Below, one piece after another: positions 1-25,120 of a stretch of DNA of 60,000 nucleotides. Under the pieces are notes generated by a model that ran no database searches, was not told where the DNA came from, and saw only the letters and a program-made list of their open reading frames with translations. Every line of letters begins with the position of its first letter. Position 1 is the first letter of the stretch. Where the stretch lies: NCBI RefSeq assembly GCF_032854445.1, contig NC_088306.1, positions 9,946,193 through 10,006,192 on the forward strand. Direction: 5' to 3'. The translations under genes and the position numbers were made by a program. The stretch is from Liolophura sinensis. Its lineage: Eukaryota > Mollusca > Polyplacophora > Chitonida > Chitonidae.

Positions 1-13161
<13,161 letters not shown>

Positions 13162-13825
13162 GGTGGTGCAAGTTCAAACCCAGCTCCTGGCACAAATCCA
13201 GCAGTTTGTTTTACAGGACAATTTATGATGCGGAGTGTGTCTTGAAGTGGGCTTATTTTCTACTGGTGTAAAATGAGAACTCAGCGAAGTGAGAGTTGTA
13301 ATTAAAGTGACACTAACTGTGGTTTCTGCAAGTGTTAGCCAACACGAAAAGCTAAAGGTCATTTCGTACAACTGCGAACTGTTCAGTTATGTTCTGCATA
13401 CTACAAAGTTTCGGAGGCTTTAGTACGTAAGTGTTGCAGAGTTCGTGATTCCCTCTTTCATCCAGTGACATTATAATCATCTGTAAAGTAGGTGTGAAAC
13501 ATTAGATTTTGCTTCTTTCATTCATGTTTTGTTTCCCACATCACAAGAGGAAATCGAGGAAATGCAGCATTCCAAGTGGCTTATTATCTCTTTTTTGACT
13601 TTCATTTCATCTAAAATCTGAATCATTGATGCTTGATTTTGCTTGATTTTGTTAGTAGCACTACTAACCATCAAGCCATTCATGAGTGAATTTAATCTGG
13701 GGAGACCGAAGATAAGGCATTTTAGTTGAACAGACTTGGGTTTCAACAGCAGCATTCAAAACAGCTGGGATGGAAAGCCCTCTCTGACTAGACCCGGCAT
13801 TGCTATTTTCCAAGGCTTTGCAAGA

Positions 13826-13831
13826 AATAAA
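13826..13831 (+). terminator. Candidate MCM7 polyadenylation signal (proximal)
   Basis: AATAAA about 665 bases after the MCM7 stop. A second AATAAA at 14400-14405 is followed by a GT-rich stretch near 14465. I cannot tell which is used. Confidence 0.4.
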
Positions 13832-13878
13832 AATTCTTAGATAGAAAGTCCATCATTCAGTTGTACAGGTAATAACCT

Positions 13879-13880
<2 letters not shown>

Positions 13881-13911
<31 letters not shown>
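13881..13911. repeat. Poly(T) run of 31 bases
   Basis: Uninterrupted T homopolymer. It may be the reverse of an A-tail left by an otherwise unrecognisable retroposed copy. Length is likely variable or error-prone. Confidence 0.9.
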
Positions 13912-13914
<3 letters not shown>

Positions 13915-14399
13915 TTTATGAAATTAGGTTGAGCGAGACATCATGCATTTACTTCTTAGCTATCTACGCAGACTTGATATTTCAAGTGATTTATGCAAAG
14001 TTTTAACCATTTTAGATAGTATTGTGTATTTTCAATGTGTAGAATTCTTAAATATTTCCTATCGCTTTACATAATCATGGCTGTACAGAGATTTTTAAAG
14101 AACTGACTTTCCATATACATCTGTATTCTTACTTAGTTACGGTTATCAGTCATAGATGTTCAAAATGTGCGGTCAATTTTAGTTACTTCCGTTGTATATG
14201 AACACTTCACAGCTTTCTGATTATACTGTAATTTTTTCCTTAACTGTAGCATTATCAAAGTGCAAATTCATGTAACCATGGTAACTTAGTACCAACGATC
14301 TTGTATATGTTATTCTGTGGAGATCCTGTGAAAATCATCCCATGATTGTTTGTACCAATTACTCGCTTGTGTACAGTGTGTATGCGGATTATGTCAAAT

Positions 14400-14405
14400 A
14401 ATAAA
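14400..14405 (+). terminator. Candidate MCM7 polyadenylation signal (distal)
   Basis: AATAAA with a downstream GTGTGTTTTCT-type element about 60 bases on. An alternative to the proximal signal. Confidence 0.35.
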
Positions 14406-14894
14406 CGCAATGTCTATGACAATTTTTCTATTTCCAATTCCTGAAAAGGGTTTCTCCGAACCCCACGTGTGTTTTCTCTAATCATGTATGAAGATCACAA
14501 GTTAACATGTCAGCTCGCAAGTTAAGAGAGGTCGGGAATGATATTGATGCTAGGCTTGATAGGATGTAACGATTTCCTGCCTGTCGCTGCAGCACAGTTT
14601 CCTATGTGCGACCACAGCCCGGTTTCCTCTCTTCCCCCTTTAGAATCGAGATCGTGGCCTGCTGGCAAGACGCCGACGTGAATTGACTGAAATCATGTTG
14701 AAAGTGACGTTACATCGGCAAGCACGCCAGAAGACAAGCTGCCTTTGTCAAAGGAATCAATTGATCTAAAGTACAGAAGGTGCGAAGATCTGCTCTGTTG
14801 TTTTAGTCCAAAAGTTAAATAATACAGGAGGTGTTCGAAATGGTGGGGGCGATATCTATCCTTTTATCATAAGTGGGTTACTTCAGACTCTCGG

Positions 14895-15145
14895 GGGGCC
14901 TCCGTGGCTCAGTCGGTTAGCGCGCTACCGCAGCGTAATGACCCAGAAGCCTCTCACCAATGCGGTCGCTGTGAGTTCAAGTCCAGCTCATGCTGGCTTC
15001 CTCTCGGGCCGTAAGTGGGAAGGTCTGCCAGCAACCTGCGGATGGTCGTGGGTTTCCCTTGGGCTCTGCCCGGTTTCCACCCACCATAATGCTGGCCGCC
15101 GTCGTATAAGTGAAATATTCTTGAGTACGGCGTAAAACACCAATC

Positions 15146-15173
<28 letters not shown>
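14895..15173 (+). mobile_element. Full-length SINE family 1 with 28-base A tail and 12-bp TSD
   Basis: Complete head GGCTCAGTCGGTTAGCGCGC, B box GAGTTCAAGTCCAGC, full body, tail CACCAATC then 28 A. Flanked by TCAGACTCTCGG at 14883-14894 and 15174-15185. The pure A tail and perfect duplication suggest a young insertion. Confidence 0.95.
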
Positions 15174-15176
<3 letters not shown>

Positions 15177-15589
15177 GACTCTCGGAACACAACGTAACAT
15201 TCTGACATCCGTCGGATGTATCAGTGCCCGTCTAATGCTTTTATGCTTCTAAACATTGTGGGTTTTATGACGTCGAATTTAGACGATGGCTGTTGCAAGA
15301 CAATTAACCCCAGATAACACATCTTCCAGATTTGAAAATCTTCATGATTGAGAACAGCATTGTTGTGACACGATACGATGTACCAACGCCTCTGAGGTAT
15401 GAAATAAAAAAATTGGCAATATTTTCATTGATGTTCCATTTAAAATATTTTAAAGCTGGTGTGTATGGAAGTCCGATGAGAAGATGACCGCGCGGTTTGC
15501 ACCGTCCCCTTTTCGCGGGTCGCGAGGCAAGGGGCGAGATGTCCTCATCGGGCTTCCATTGGATTTATTTCTTTATATGATTTTTGTGT

Positions 15590-15705
15590 GTGTGTGTTTT
15601 ACGCCGTACTCAATATTTCAGCTATACGACGGCGGCCGGCATTATGGTGGGCGGAAAGCGGTCAAAACCAACGAGCATCCGCGTAGGTTGCTGACAGACC
15701 TGGCG
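15590..15705 (-). mobile_element. SINE family 1 fragment, inverted
   Basis: Reverse-strand tail and body: TTTTACGCCGTACTCAATAT, ACGACGGCGGCCGGCATTAT, GGTTGCTGACAGACC. The head is missing. Confidence 0.75.
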
Positions 15706-18340
15706 CCTCTGGTCTGCACGCTGTATGTGCAGGAATGAAACTCATCGCTAATAATAAAGCAAAACATTTTTTAACTGTAACTTCTATCCACTGAGGGTGT
15801 TTGATAATCTGAGATTACGGTTAAAGAAGTAACATGTACATATTTTATTCTGTATGCTAACATCTCTTGGGCCTACATGAGTTTACATTTGATTGTGCAA
15901 CATGTAAAATGACGCCATTTAGTCTGCCAGTCGTATCTCTGCCGAGTGCAGCATAACTCTTCATCGAATTAATGTATAGACATTGATACAAATCCAAAGG
16001 ATACCTTAAGAAATGAAAATTTGTACTTTGTGAAAAACGTCAGAAGTTTCCTGAACAGGCCAAAATAAGTCTCCCAAACAAAAATCTTCAAATGTCAGAC
16101 ATTCAGACTTGTGCAGCTCCTTACCCACCCAGAAGAAAGGGAAAACCAGTGTCTTGCTCATAACGTTTGCTTGAGCTCTATCCTGATTGGAGCCCAGTCA
16201 AAGGGCACATAATACATGTACGCAGTTACTACCTAAAACCCAAAGGTATAAGTGGCGGGAGCTCCTTAACTCCACGCCACAGAGGAGGAAGCAAGAGAAC
16301 AAAACTGTTAACCAATAAATAAAGGCACTACTGTTGTTTTCTCTCTGTGTAAATTTCTGTATAGGCAACTCATTGTAATTTTTTAATGCAGATCTATGTA
16401 TTTCTAATGTAAAGATAACGTTAATCCCTGTAAATAGCTTACTATTTATCCCCTTTCTGTTAAATAACCATGGTAGCATTTGAACCTATAGAATAAGCTG
16501 TAACATGCTACCACAAAGAGGTTAATCCCACTAATTGACTCATGTACATATGTAAATAGTATACCAACGCACTGCTGTTATGTAACCAAAATATTCATGT
16601 GTTAAAAAAAAATAATAAAACACTGATTTGATGGGCCACGATATCCGCCAGGAAAGTGGCCCTAAAACCAGTAAATAAACAAAAACAAAACCCAAAGCAT
16701 GCGGACGAACATTATTGTCCAGCTGCGTGTAAATTCCTTTAGCCCACTTTTTCACTTGACGCACCTGAACAAGTTCCCCAATTTTGAGTTTGTAGTGTAC
16801 TATTAAATTGCTTGTAAGATTGTCTTCTCGAAATAGAACACTTCTGTCTGACAGTTATACAAACAACATCAATTGTACGTTTGTTGTATTTTTTTAAATA
16901 TTTTTTTTAAATTTCTGTAACTGAAATTGATCAGAAACTTTCCAAAGGTTTGTGTGTTCTTTTTCTACTCCAACAACATCGTAAATGGATGTGATGTGCT
17001 GTCTTTATCTGCCTTGGGATTTAAGTATACAGAATTAAGACTATATACTGCCTTCCCTAAAGTGAAAATGACTCACTGTTCGGCCTCACTTTACTGGTGT
17101 TTGCTTTCTTCCGTATCTTTGTACAAACATTCCGGAATTTCACAATACCGATCGAAAACGAGGCTCAGGTGTGAAAATGCAATCATAATACCTACCTGTA
17201 CTGTTTTGACTTTGATGCTACCGTGCCGATGGGTTGCGTTTTAGGAGAATATGCAGTCTTTCTTTCAACATGTGCCTTAGCAGCAGCGTGACGATTTCTC
17301 AGCAAAGCACAATCTTACCTGAGGCGAAGAAGCGGTAACCTTTGATCTCTGAACAGCTAGTTTGATTGCAGGTGAGACATTTGAACACATCGGCCTCATA
17401 ATTGCGCCAAAATGCCTTAATCGTGCGCATTCTCACGTTTGGTCGTAAATGATCTGCTCGTAAGCTGTACACTATTTTGTTAGAGGTATTATCAATCACT
17501 TTCAGATAGACGTTCTTTTTCTTTGAATTTGTCCTATCAAAGTTGCCTCCCTTTTCAACGCATTCGTGGTCATTTTATTTATCACTATATATAGATATAC
17601 GTCATTACAGCCATAGTGTAAACGTTGGAACGTTGTTCGCTGACGCAGAAGGATATTATGTAACCGATGCATTTTTGCCCTAAGTTTCGTTACGACGTAA
17701 TTGATTGATTACTAGCAATTTTGGCTTAGTGCGAAAGGTTGGCTTTTTAAAATGTGGTCTTCAATAGTATTTTTTCGATTTTTCTTTAAAGAGAATAAGA
17801 CACTTGAAAATAACTTGTATGGTGGGTATTTGAGACCATCTTTTGGTATATGTTGTCTTTTTGTAATAATGTAATAAATAGGGATGTAACACGTGTTTCA
17901 TAAATATATTTGCTCTAGAATTTGGTCTTTTCAGCTAACAAGTGTGTTCAACCTGAATTTTTTAAATCATATTTATATTTTTAATATACTTATAAATACA
18001 CACTGAAAGGAATAAATAAACTTTAAATGAAACAAACTAAGGAGGCCTATTATACATGTATGTCGTAAATTTAGCGTGTGGTTTATAGTAATACTTAAAG
18101 TGGGTAAAACAAATGAAAAAGGATAACCGGAAGATTCCTGTAAATGCGTCACAAATAACCCCGGGTAGTCGGTATACTTAAACTCAGGGATGTCAACTGT
18201 ATGGAATGTGGGCAAATTTTATTTTGAATATATCACGATTTCAAGTCCATTCTTTTCTGGTTATTTATATCAACAGCTGTGTGTTCAAAATCTCAACGTG
18301 AATATCCATAAATTTTGATTGAATTGAACTGTATTGATTG
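15706..18340. other. Intergenic DNA upstream of the LRR gene; no gene seen
   Basis: AT-rich with no recognisable coding exon. It probably contains the LRR gene promoter and untranslated first exon, which I cannot place. A TATATATAGAT stretch near 17590 is a weak TATA-like candidate only. Confidence 0.5.
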
Positions 18341-18348
18341 ATTTTCAG
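18341..18348 (+). promoter_or_regulatory. Probable 3' splice site of a 5' UTR intron (LRR gene)
   Basis: GATTGATTTTCAG reads as a branch-point-like and acceptor sequence, with the AG at 18347-18348, 29 bases before the chosen ATG. It suggests a non-coding first exon upstream. Confidence 0.5.
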
Positions 18349-18377
18349 AGTTGTATACATTATCCTGTGACAGCATC

Positions 18378-20030
18378 ATGCAGAAGACACGGAATCTGTA
18401 CCACGTGACATTCACCAGGAAGCTGGTACTAGCTCTCGTCCTGACGTTCTCCACATGCGATACGTCAGATGCCTATTGTCCAGTAGGGTGCAAGTGCTTG
18501 AGAGAGAAACTGGACTGCGCTAACCTAAGTTTTACTACATTTCCATCCAACATCACTGACCCGGAAAACTTCACAACCATTATACTCTCTGGAAATAACT
18601 TGACTGAGGTGCTCACCGAGAATTTTCAATTCTTCAAAAACGTAGAAACGCTCGATCTCTCGAACAATGCTATTGGCTCGGTACAAGATGGTTCTTTCAG
18701 GTCACTAGTTAATTTGCGACTGTTAGATTTAAGCAACAACCGCTTGACATCACTTCCAGAAAAGAGTTTCGCTGGTTTGGCAAATCTAACGGGGATAAAT
18801 CTGAACCACAATGCTCTAACAGAACTCAAGAAGTCTATAAACAGCGCACCTGCCCTAAAGAGGCTTCAACTAGCGCATAACGTCATCGGTGACGTCACTG
18901 AAGATGTCTTTGACGAAAGTAACGTTATAGAAGAAATTGACTTGAGCGAGAATAGTTTAAACGACATCCCTTCCAAAGCTCTTGTAAAACTTCCGAATCT
19001 CAGAACTTTAGTGCTGTCCAGTAACAATTTAAAAGTGATTGAAGACTGTCAGATTGGTCTGTTAAGAGCCTTGAAAAATCTCAAACTCAGACACAACCAT
19101 ATTGAATGGATAGGCAACCACGCCTTTTCCACACAGTGTGTTAACAATGGGGGAAAACTCTTGTTTAACTCCTCCACTGTTGGTCACTCCTCACTCCTGC
19201 AAGCGTTGGATCTTTCTTATAACCGCCTGGCAAACATTTCTTCGAAATATCTATCCCCGTTGGAAATGTTGGAAACTCTAAATTTGAACGCAAATAAATT
19301 TACTACGATCAAGAAGGGCACTTTTCAAAACTTATCATCAATTGTGTCAATCTCCCTCAGTTTCATGCCTGAGCTGAAAACACTTGAGAATGGTTCATTT
19401 GACACTCTCCCTTCCTTGGACTCTCTGTACATTCATGACTGTCCTAGCCTGGCGGTTCTGGAACCTAGCGTCTTTAACAGTATTCCCAACTTAAAGGTTC
19501 TGAAAATAAGCAGGAATGGAATGCGGACAATCTCGCGAGATTTAATAACGTGGAACAAAGACCTGTACATTGATGCAACAGGCAACCCTTTTAGCTGTGA
19601 CTGCAACCTCCAGTGGATACCGGAAGTCTTGGAGGACCAGGCAACTAATAACATGACCAGACAAAATCTCGAGAAATTAACATGTACTTCCCCAAAACAT
19701 TTTGAAGGCAAGCTGATAGTTGCCATAGAAACCAATTATTTGCGCTGCAGCCCGGAGAGGAAAACCAATCACGCCCGACTGAAGACGGCCGCCATAGCCG
19801 CGTCTGTCGTCATTGTGATCGGAATCCTCATCTTAGTCTTCGTGAAATTCCGGAACCGAATTTGTATCTTCGTGAAACGTCAATTCCGGTACAAAGCGCA
19901 CCGAGACAACCGAGAGCTGTTTTCCGTGAAGCTTTCGGAAATCATCGGGGAGAATGACGCCGATCCTTACTACGAGGATCCGAACATGGATTTACGTCTC
20001 CGAAGTCTCGTAGACACGGAAGTAAAGTGA
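18378..20030 (+). CDS. Leucine-rich-repeat single-pass membrane protein (TPBG-like architecture)
   Basis: 550 residues in one exon. ATG at 18378 is the first in frame; the open frame upstream of it has no ATG. Signal peptide about residues 15-32 (LVLALVLTFSTCDTSDA). LRRNT with C34, C38, C40 and C47. Then about eleven LRRs such as VETLDLSNNAIGSV and LRLLDLSNNRLTSLP. A Cys-containing, Asn/Ser-rich insert (TQCVNNGGKLLFNSS) splits the array. LRRCT starts GNPFSCDCNLQWI. TM segment about 470-491 (AAIAASVVIVIGILILVFV), then a 59-residue basic-to-acidic tail. Many N-glycosylation sequons suggest a surface protein. Layout and an ADP..DLRL tail recall trophoblast glycoprotein (5T4/WAIF1), a Wnt-pathway modulator. 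Orthology is inference; other LRR receptors are possible. No TIR domain is present, so it is not a Toll receptor. Confidence 0.93.
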   Translation: MQKTRNLYHVTFTRKLVLALVLTFSTCDTSDAYCPVGCKCLREKLDCANLSFTTFPSNITDPENFTTIILSGNNLTEVLTENFQFFKNVETLDLSNNAIGSVQDGSFRSLVNLRLLDLSNNRLTSLPEKSFAGLANLTGINLNHNALTELKKSINSAPALKRLQLAHNVIGDVTEDVFDESNVIEEIDLSENSLNDIPSKALVKLPNLRTLVLSSNNLKVIEDCQIGLLRALKNLKLRHNHIEWIGNHAFSTQCVNNGGKLLFNSSTVGHSSLLQALDLSYNRLANISSKYLSPLEMLETLNLNANKFTTIKKGTFQNLSSIVSISLSFMPELKTLENGSFDTLPSLDSLYIHDCPSLAVLEPSVFNSIPNLKVLKISRNGMRTISRDLITWNKDLYIDATGNPFSCDCNLQWIPEVLEDQATNNMTRQNLEKLTCTSPKHFEGKLIVAIETNYLRCSPERKTNHARLKTAAIAASVVIVIGILILVFVKFRNRICIFVKRQFRYKAHRDNRELFSVKLSEIIGENDADPYYEDPNMDLRLRSLVDTEVK

Positions 20031-22720
20031 AATAAGACATCACGTGACCCAAAGAAAGATCAAGGTGTCCGGAAGAAGCCTATCTACAAATGTACTACTT
20101 TGCTTTTGACGACAGACTATTATATTACCGGAGCCTATTCCAGTAAGCTGTACATACGTGTCGCTTTCACTAGAGACGATCTGATCTTGAGGAATGAGGT
20201 GGCGTGCTTAAAGCTAGGTTCCGTATGTTAAGTGCTTTGCGAAGGGAGCCGTCCTTCTGCCGTGACATCAGGCATGACGTCATGCCTACGTCATGTTTAG
20301 CTTTTGCTTTTCACAATGAACGTCTGAGAATTTCGTCACCATTTATATGCTAAGCACGCGATACATTTCGCCATGGCTGAGGTCACAAGGATTTAAAGAA
20401 CGCCTCCCACATTGTGAAGTACACTGGTTTTCTCTTGCCTCTTTCTGGTTTCCTGGATCTATGAAGCTGGTAGCCGTCATATTTGAAGTGAAGAAAACTA
20501 TTGCGATAAACCAAAGTCAAGCGAAAAAAGTGCAAACCAAAGTCAGTTTTACATGGGCAGTGTGTGTGGCGTGTGTAATGTATGTGCCATTTGTATAAAG
20601 GAAGTGCTTAATTTTTCTGTGCCCGATTACATAATGGTGACCCTTGATGAAGACAATCGTTCCAATCCAATCGAGTATTAAGGTTATATTTCTATCTATG
20701 AATTTCTAGCTCGTATATGTTCACGGAACTATAACTTTTGTTTTCTACTTATATGTATTCCGAGTACTTATATTCTTTAGATACAATTTATTTAATATTT
20801 TACGCAAAATTTGAACGAAAATTGCCATCTGCTACGACATGGACATATTTGTGTCCAAGACTGTTCCTGTTTCAATGTCGGCTATGTCGGAGAAATTTTT
20901 ATGACGGAGCGTTCATGAAGAAGATTACTGGAGTCGGTCTGGTGAATCTGATGACTTGGTTAGGTGATCAAATTGGGGGGCCAGAATTTATATATTAAAA
21001 CGTCTTTGTGAATGCTCTCATAAGAGTACATGTTTTATTCGTCTATTTAAAAGAATGTATGCTAGATCCATGAACAAATATATTTCACAAAGGTGTTTAC
21101 CTAAAGAATATACCTAAAGTGAAAATTTATGGCTTTGTACGTGATGTTTACAAATTAACAATTTTGCTTTTAAAGTGTTGTGAATATTTTTGATTGTAAA
21201 ATTCTCCAGTTTTCAGGCGTATGTTTGAGGCGAAATGTACATAGTCTCGTTTAAAGTAACACTTCGCTTATAGTGCAGAAGTTCTTAATATAAGCTGATG
21301 TAAAACTGAACGATACGCTGAATATTTTCACTACAATATCGTATTTCATTTTATGAAGTTTTCTTTTAATTTCTTTTAATGTTTACGAAAATTGTTTTAT
21401 TTCGATCAAACATTTTGTATCATATTTTATGAATTAATGCTGCTTCAGTAACCGTGATATACTCACAAGATTTCTCTCTTGGACAAGTTATAAAAAAGGC
21501 CATAATAAAGTTGAATGTATAGTTAATTGAAATTTTAATGAGTAAAAATACAGTTTCAATGGCAACGGTGTATGTGCTAGTTGCATTTTTAACCTGTTAA
21601 GGGAATGTTGTTCTATTCAATTTCGATTCCTTTCTGATATATATGAACATAGTCAGTAAAATAATGGATTTAAACTGTCTTGTCAATGTGAAATTCCCTG
21701 AAAAATGTCCTTTTACTACATCGGGTTGATGACTTTTTAGGTGTAACATCAGGGGCCGATTTCACAAAGTGAGGTTTGAAATTTGACGTTAGAGCTTATT
21801 TTTTGAGCCCTGTGACATAAAACTTTGAACACCTCATCATTGTTATCTTCGAACAAATGTGTAAAAATTTCAACTTCCATGACCGAAAATTAAACATTTA
21901 AACAACGCTTTAAATTTTGACTTAAGTCAGAAATGTCTTTCTGAAATCAGCCACTGTACAGTCAGACTATACTTAGGCCTACCTGTCTTTAAAAGCAAAT
22001 GGTTGCTTTCATTTTTCATTCATTTTATAAAAAACACAGGCAGGCAGAAACGTTTATATTTGTGGTTCGTAAGATCTTAACAAGTGTTTTGTATTTAAAA
22101 ATGACAACATTTGTCATATTGTATTTTGGTATTTAGGATTTTACGCGAAACGCCGGAGTTGTGAACTGACCACGTCACGCCAAAAAGGGACATTACTCTA
22201 TTGTCTTATATACCCGATCCGTCGATCTCGACACATCTTTAGCGGGTGATTTATCTTACTGTGGACTATATAACTGCTTTTTATGAATGGGGAAAAATGA
22301 CTACTTCTGCCGAGTATGAAATAGTGTGGTATTCACCGTGCTTATGCACCAATGACGTTAAAATACCCGGATAATGAGAACATTCATACAGCGTTATGAC
22401 GTAGCTTCGGATACATCCGGGTATCTTCATCCCGGAAGTGGGAGAATCTCAATGCTCATCATACGCACGCGCATGTCACATAGGCAAACAATGGCAGTGT
22501 ACTTAACGAGAAGTGTTTTATGTATGTAATCAGAATCTGACTGATATAGGTCTCTGTATATCTTTTGACTGGTAAGTGCTTTAAATATAGCTGTGATGAT
22601 CTTAAAGCTACATGGTGTGGTGATGTTTCTTCATCAAAAAAATTAAGAAATCTTCAGTGAAATTGATCAATCATATTAGGTGTCCCCTTGTGTGGTTTCT
22701 TCAACATGACGCTTAATGAA
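20031..22720. other. LRR gene 3' UTR and intergenic DNA
   Basis: A candidate AATAAA lies at 21504-21509. A very decayed SINE-like tail lies near 20430-20525. I see no other exon. Short inverted CCGGGTAT-type motifs occur near 22365 and 22415 without clear meaning. Confidence 0.5.
21504..21509 (+). terminator. Candidate polyadenylation signal of LRR gene
   Basis: AATAAA about 1.47 kb after the stop codon. Not the only possible signal. Confidence 0.3.
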
Positions 22721-22726
22721 ACTCGT

Positions 22727-22890
22727 AGAGGCCTCCGTGGCCGAGTGTTAAGTGTGCCAGCGCATGGCGAAATGAATCGGAGCCTCTCACCAATGCAGTC
22801 ATTGTGAGCTCAAATCCAGCTTATGCTGGGTTCCTGCTCGGTTGTAAGTGAGAAGGTCTGACAGCAACCTCCAGATGGTCGTGGGTTTAT
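22727..22890 (+). mobile_element. SINE family 1 copy, 3' truncated
   Basis: Diverged head GAGGCCTCCGTGGCCGAGTG, B box TGAGCTCAAATCCAGC, body to GATGGTCGTGGGTTTA. The tail is missing. Confidence 0.8.
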
Positions 22891-23149
22891 ATATTTGTTT
22901 ATTTAATGAAAATGATAAATGAAATAGTTACGCCACCATATGGTTCTAGCGTCTGGGCATTGTAGCTTGCATGCTCATCACAATAAAGATATTTCGATAA
23001 TGAGATACCTTCTCCCGCTCTATGGCCATTCGAGTCCAAGCCGGATTCACCATTGTTCTCTTGTAACATATGAGAAGTATGTCGCCAGTTTGCCAACAAA
23101 TACTCATGGATTTAGCAATAATAGGCAACAGACTACACAGCTGAGGCCT

Positions 23150-23255
23150 GAGGTGCTGTAGGCGGGAAAAGTTCCCCATTGATGGTCGTGGGTTCCCCGC
23201 TGTCTCCGCCCGGTTTCCTCCCACCAGGCACAATGCCGTCGTAAGTGGAATAATT
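23150..23255 (+). mobile_element. SINE family 1 fragment
   Basis: GATGGTCGTGGGTTCCCCGC, CCGGTTTCCTCCCACCA and GCCGTCGTAAGTGGAATAAT are recognisable. Head and tail are gone. Confidence 0.65.
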
Positions 23256-23291
23256 AAAGGGCAGGATGCGTATATCTGCGTATGACATTTA

Positions 23292-23765
23292 CGTTGTTAG
23301 CATTCAGACTATGTTAGCATTCAGGCTATGTTAGCATTCAGTTAGCTTTCAGACTGTTAGCATTCAGGCTATGGTGGCATTCAGACTATGTTAGCACTCA
23401 GACTATGTTAGCATTCAGACTATGTTAGCATTCAGTTAGCATTCAGACTATGTTAGCATTCAGACTATGTTAGCATTCAGTTAGCATTCAGACTATGTTA
23501 GCATTCAGACTATGTTAGGATTCAGGCTACGTTAGGATTCAGACTATGTTAGCATTCAGACTACGTTAGCATTCAGACTATGTTAGCATTCAGACTATGT
23601 TAGCATTCAGACTATGTTAGCATTCAGTTAGCATTCAGACTATGTTAGCATTCAGACTATGTTAGGATTCAGGCTATGTTAGGATTCAGACTATGTTAGC
23701 ATTCAGACTATGTTAGCATTCAGGCTATGTTAGCATTCAGACTATGTTAGCATTCAGACTGCGTT
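23292..23765 (+). repeat. 17-bp minisatellite
   Basis: About 27 units of GTTAGCATTCAGACTAT and variants. Some units are shortened to TTAGCATTCAG and some read GTTAGGATTCAGGCTAT. No spacer variation, so it is not a CRISPR array. Confidence 0.96.
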
Positions 23766-23939
23766 AATCACATAATTCATAAATGCATGTCGACATCAAA
23801 ACCGGCTTGCTTCAAGGAATCATTGTTCTACCGAAATAACATTGAAACAAAGTTATTTTTTTAAATGTTTCAATGAAAGCGACGTTGAACAATCAAACAA
23901 GCAAAACTGATCACATTTCTTTCGACTCTCGATCGTCCT

Positions 23940-24140
23940 CTGCGAATATCAGTCCCTTGACCAAAGAGGTTGTGAGTTCGAATCCAGTTCTTGCTGGTTG
24001 GACTGCGACCTTAAGTCAGTAGTTTTGTCAGGTAATTGATGAAGGTCACCGCTTTACTAAGGGTCATCCGGTTTTCTACCCCCTCCCCCCACCCCCATAA
24101 ACGTGACCGGCGTCATATAAATGATTTATTTATTTCACCG
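23940..24140 (+). mobile_element. Possible other tRNA-headed SINE
   Basis: B-box-like GTGAGTTCGAATCCAGTTC followed by CTTGCTGGTTGGACTGCGAC and a tail ATAAATGATTTATTTATTTC. Related to but distinct from the main families. Confidence 0.5.
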
Positions 24141-25073
24141 CAAACCTAAAGAATTTTTCCCTTAATTACATGGCGTTTTTATGGCGTGGAGGAAACTCGG
24201 GTGCTCAGTATAAACCATCGACCTCTGACAAGTGACAGACGAACATTCCCATATGTGACGTGCAAATATGCACTCCTTATTGAAAAAGACAAGAGGTCTT
24301 CAACAAACGTTATATTGTGCAAACACACACCAGATCATCGTCAACCGCTTGTAGCTAAGGCCTCACCAACAGTGGGAGCTGGGAATTTACAAATTCACTA
24401 TTTTAGGACAGATTTGAACCCGCAAATCGTATGTGCTGGTGCGCATTTTAAAGTGAACAAAGCATGACACAAAGTCAATGCCATCTGAAGAGCCGTGCAA
24501 AACTGTACCCAAACTTGCTTTCATTTATTCTTTTTTTAGAGCTTTTGATATACAATAAAAAGCATCTAAAGTAGGATCAAATACGGTAGTCTTTTCGGAC
24601 CACATGTAAGTGTGACGTCACACAGCTTTCTTGTTAAGAAAGCGACTTCCCCTTCTTTGTTTACAGAACATTTTGAAAATTGTCATTTTCAGTAAAATAA
24701 TCTCTGATGAATTGCATTTACCTTACGGTGATTATCATGAGTTTTCATAGATCATTATGCGATGAAAACAATGTGAAAAACTTTTGACTCAAAATTCGCT
24801 TTGGAAAATAATTGATTTTGTGACTTATTGGTAAGAGAAAGTGAAAAGAATAACTTGAAGTATTTTTGGACATACTTGGCATGTACCTTTCATTTGAGGC
24901 ACACTTTATTTTTGACTTTCTGTGAACTTCAACCACTTGCCACGGCCTGCCACGATCCGCCATGACCCGCCCTACGCCATAACCAGATAAAGGCCTGTAC
25001 TGTGAAGTAGGTAGAATATATTTCATTTTTCTGCTACATATACTACTGGAATTTAAAAAGTAATTATTTAAAA

Positions 25074-25080
<7 letters not shown>
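24141..25080. other. 3' flank of SLC17-A; no separate gene
   Basis: Contains a reverse-strand AATAAA (TTTATT at 24905-24910) about 210 bases past the SLC17-A stop. The remainder is unremarkable. Confidence 0.5.
24905..24910 (-). terminator. Candidate SLC17-A polyadenylation signal
   Basis: Reverse-strand AATAAA downstream of the stop codon at 25121-25123, at a typical distance for a short 3' UTR. Confidence 0.4.

Positions 25081-25117
<37 letters not shown>
25073..25117. repeat. (AT)n microsatellite 3 bases past the SLC17-A stop
   Basis: An A run then about 18 TA units (25081-25117), lying in the 3' UTR immediately after the stop codon. Confidence 0.95.

Positions 25118-25120
<3 letters not shown>

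Larger units (their letters stand above)
13162..14882. other. MCM7 3' UTR and downstream DNA; no gene seen
   Basis: Holds two candidate polyadenylation signals and a 31-base T run at 13881-13911. I see no convincing exon on either strand. Confidence 0.6.

Noticed and set aside
14895-14980. tRNA gene
   Set aside because: A and B boxes are present, but they belong to the SINE head, which continues into the SINE body and A tail with a target duplication. The same holds for the other heads.
15484-15738. 84-codon ORF
   Set aside because: Its second half is a reversed SINE fragment and nothing supports the first half.
18351-18377. Upstream start for the LRR protein, adding nine residues
   Set aside because: It would need a TTG start. 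The ATG at 18378 gives a better signal peptide and a splice acceptor lies just upstream.
23292-23765. CRISPR-like regular short repeats
   Set aside because: No unique spacers; the units are head-to-tail copies in a eukaryotic intergenic region.
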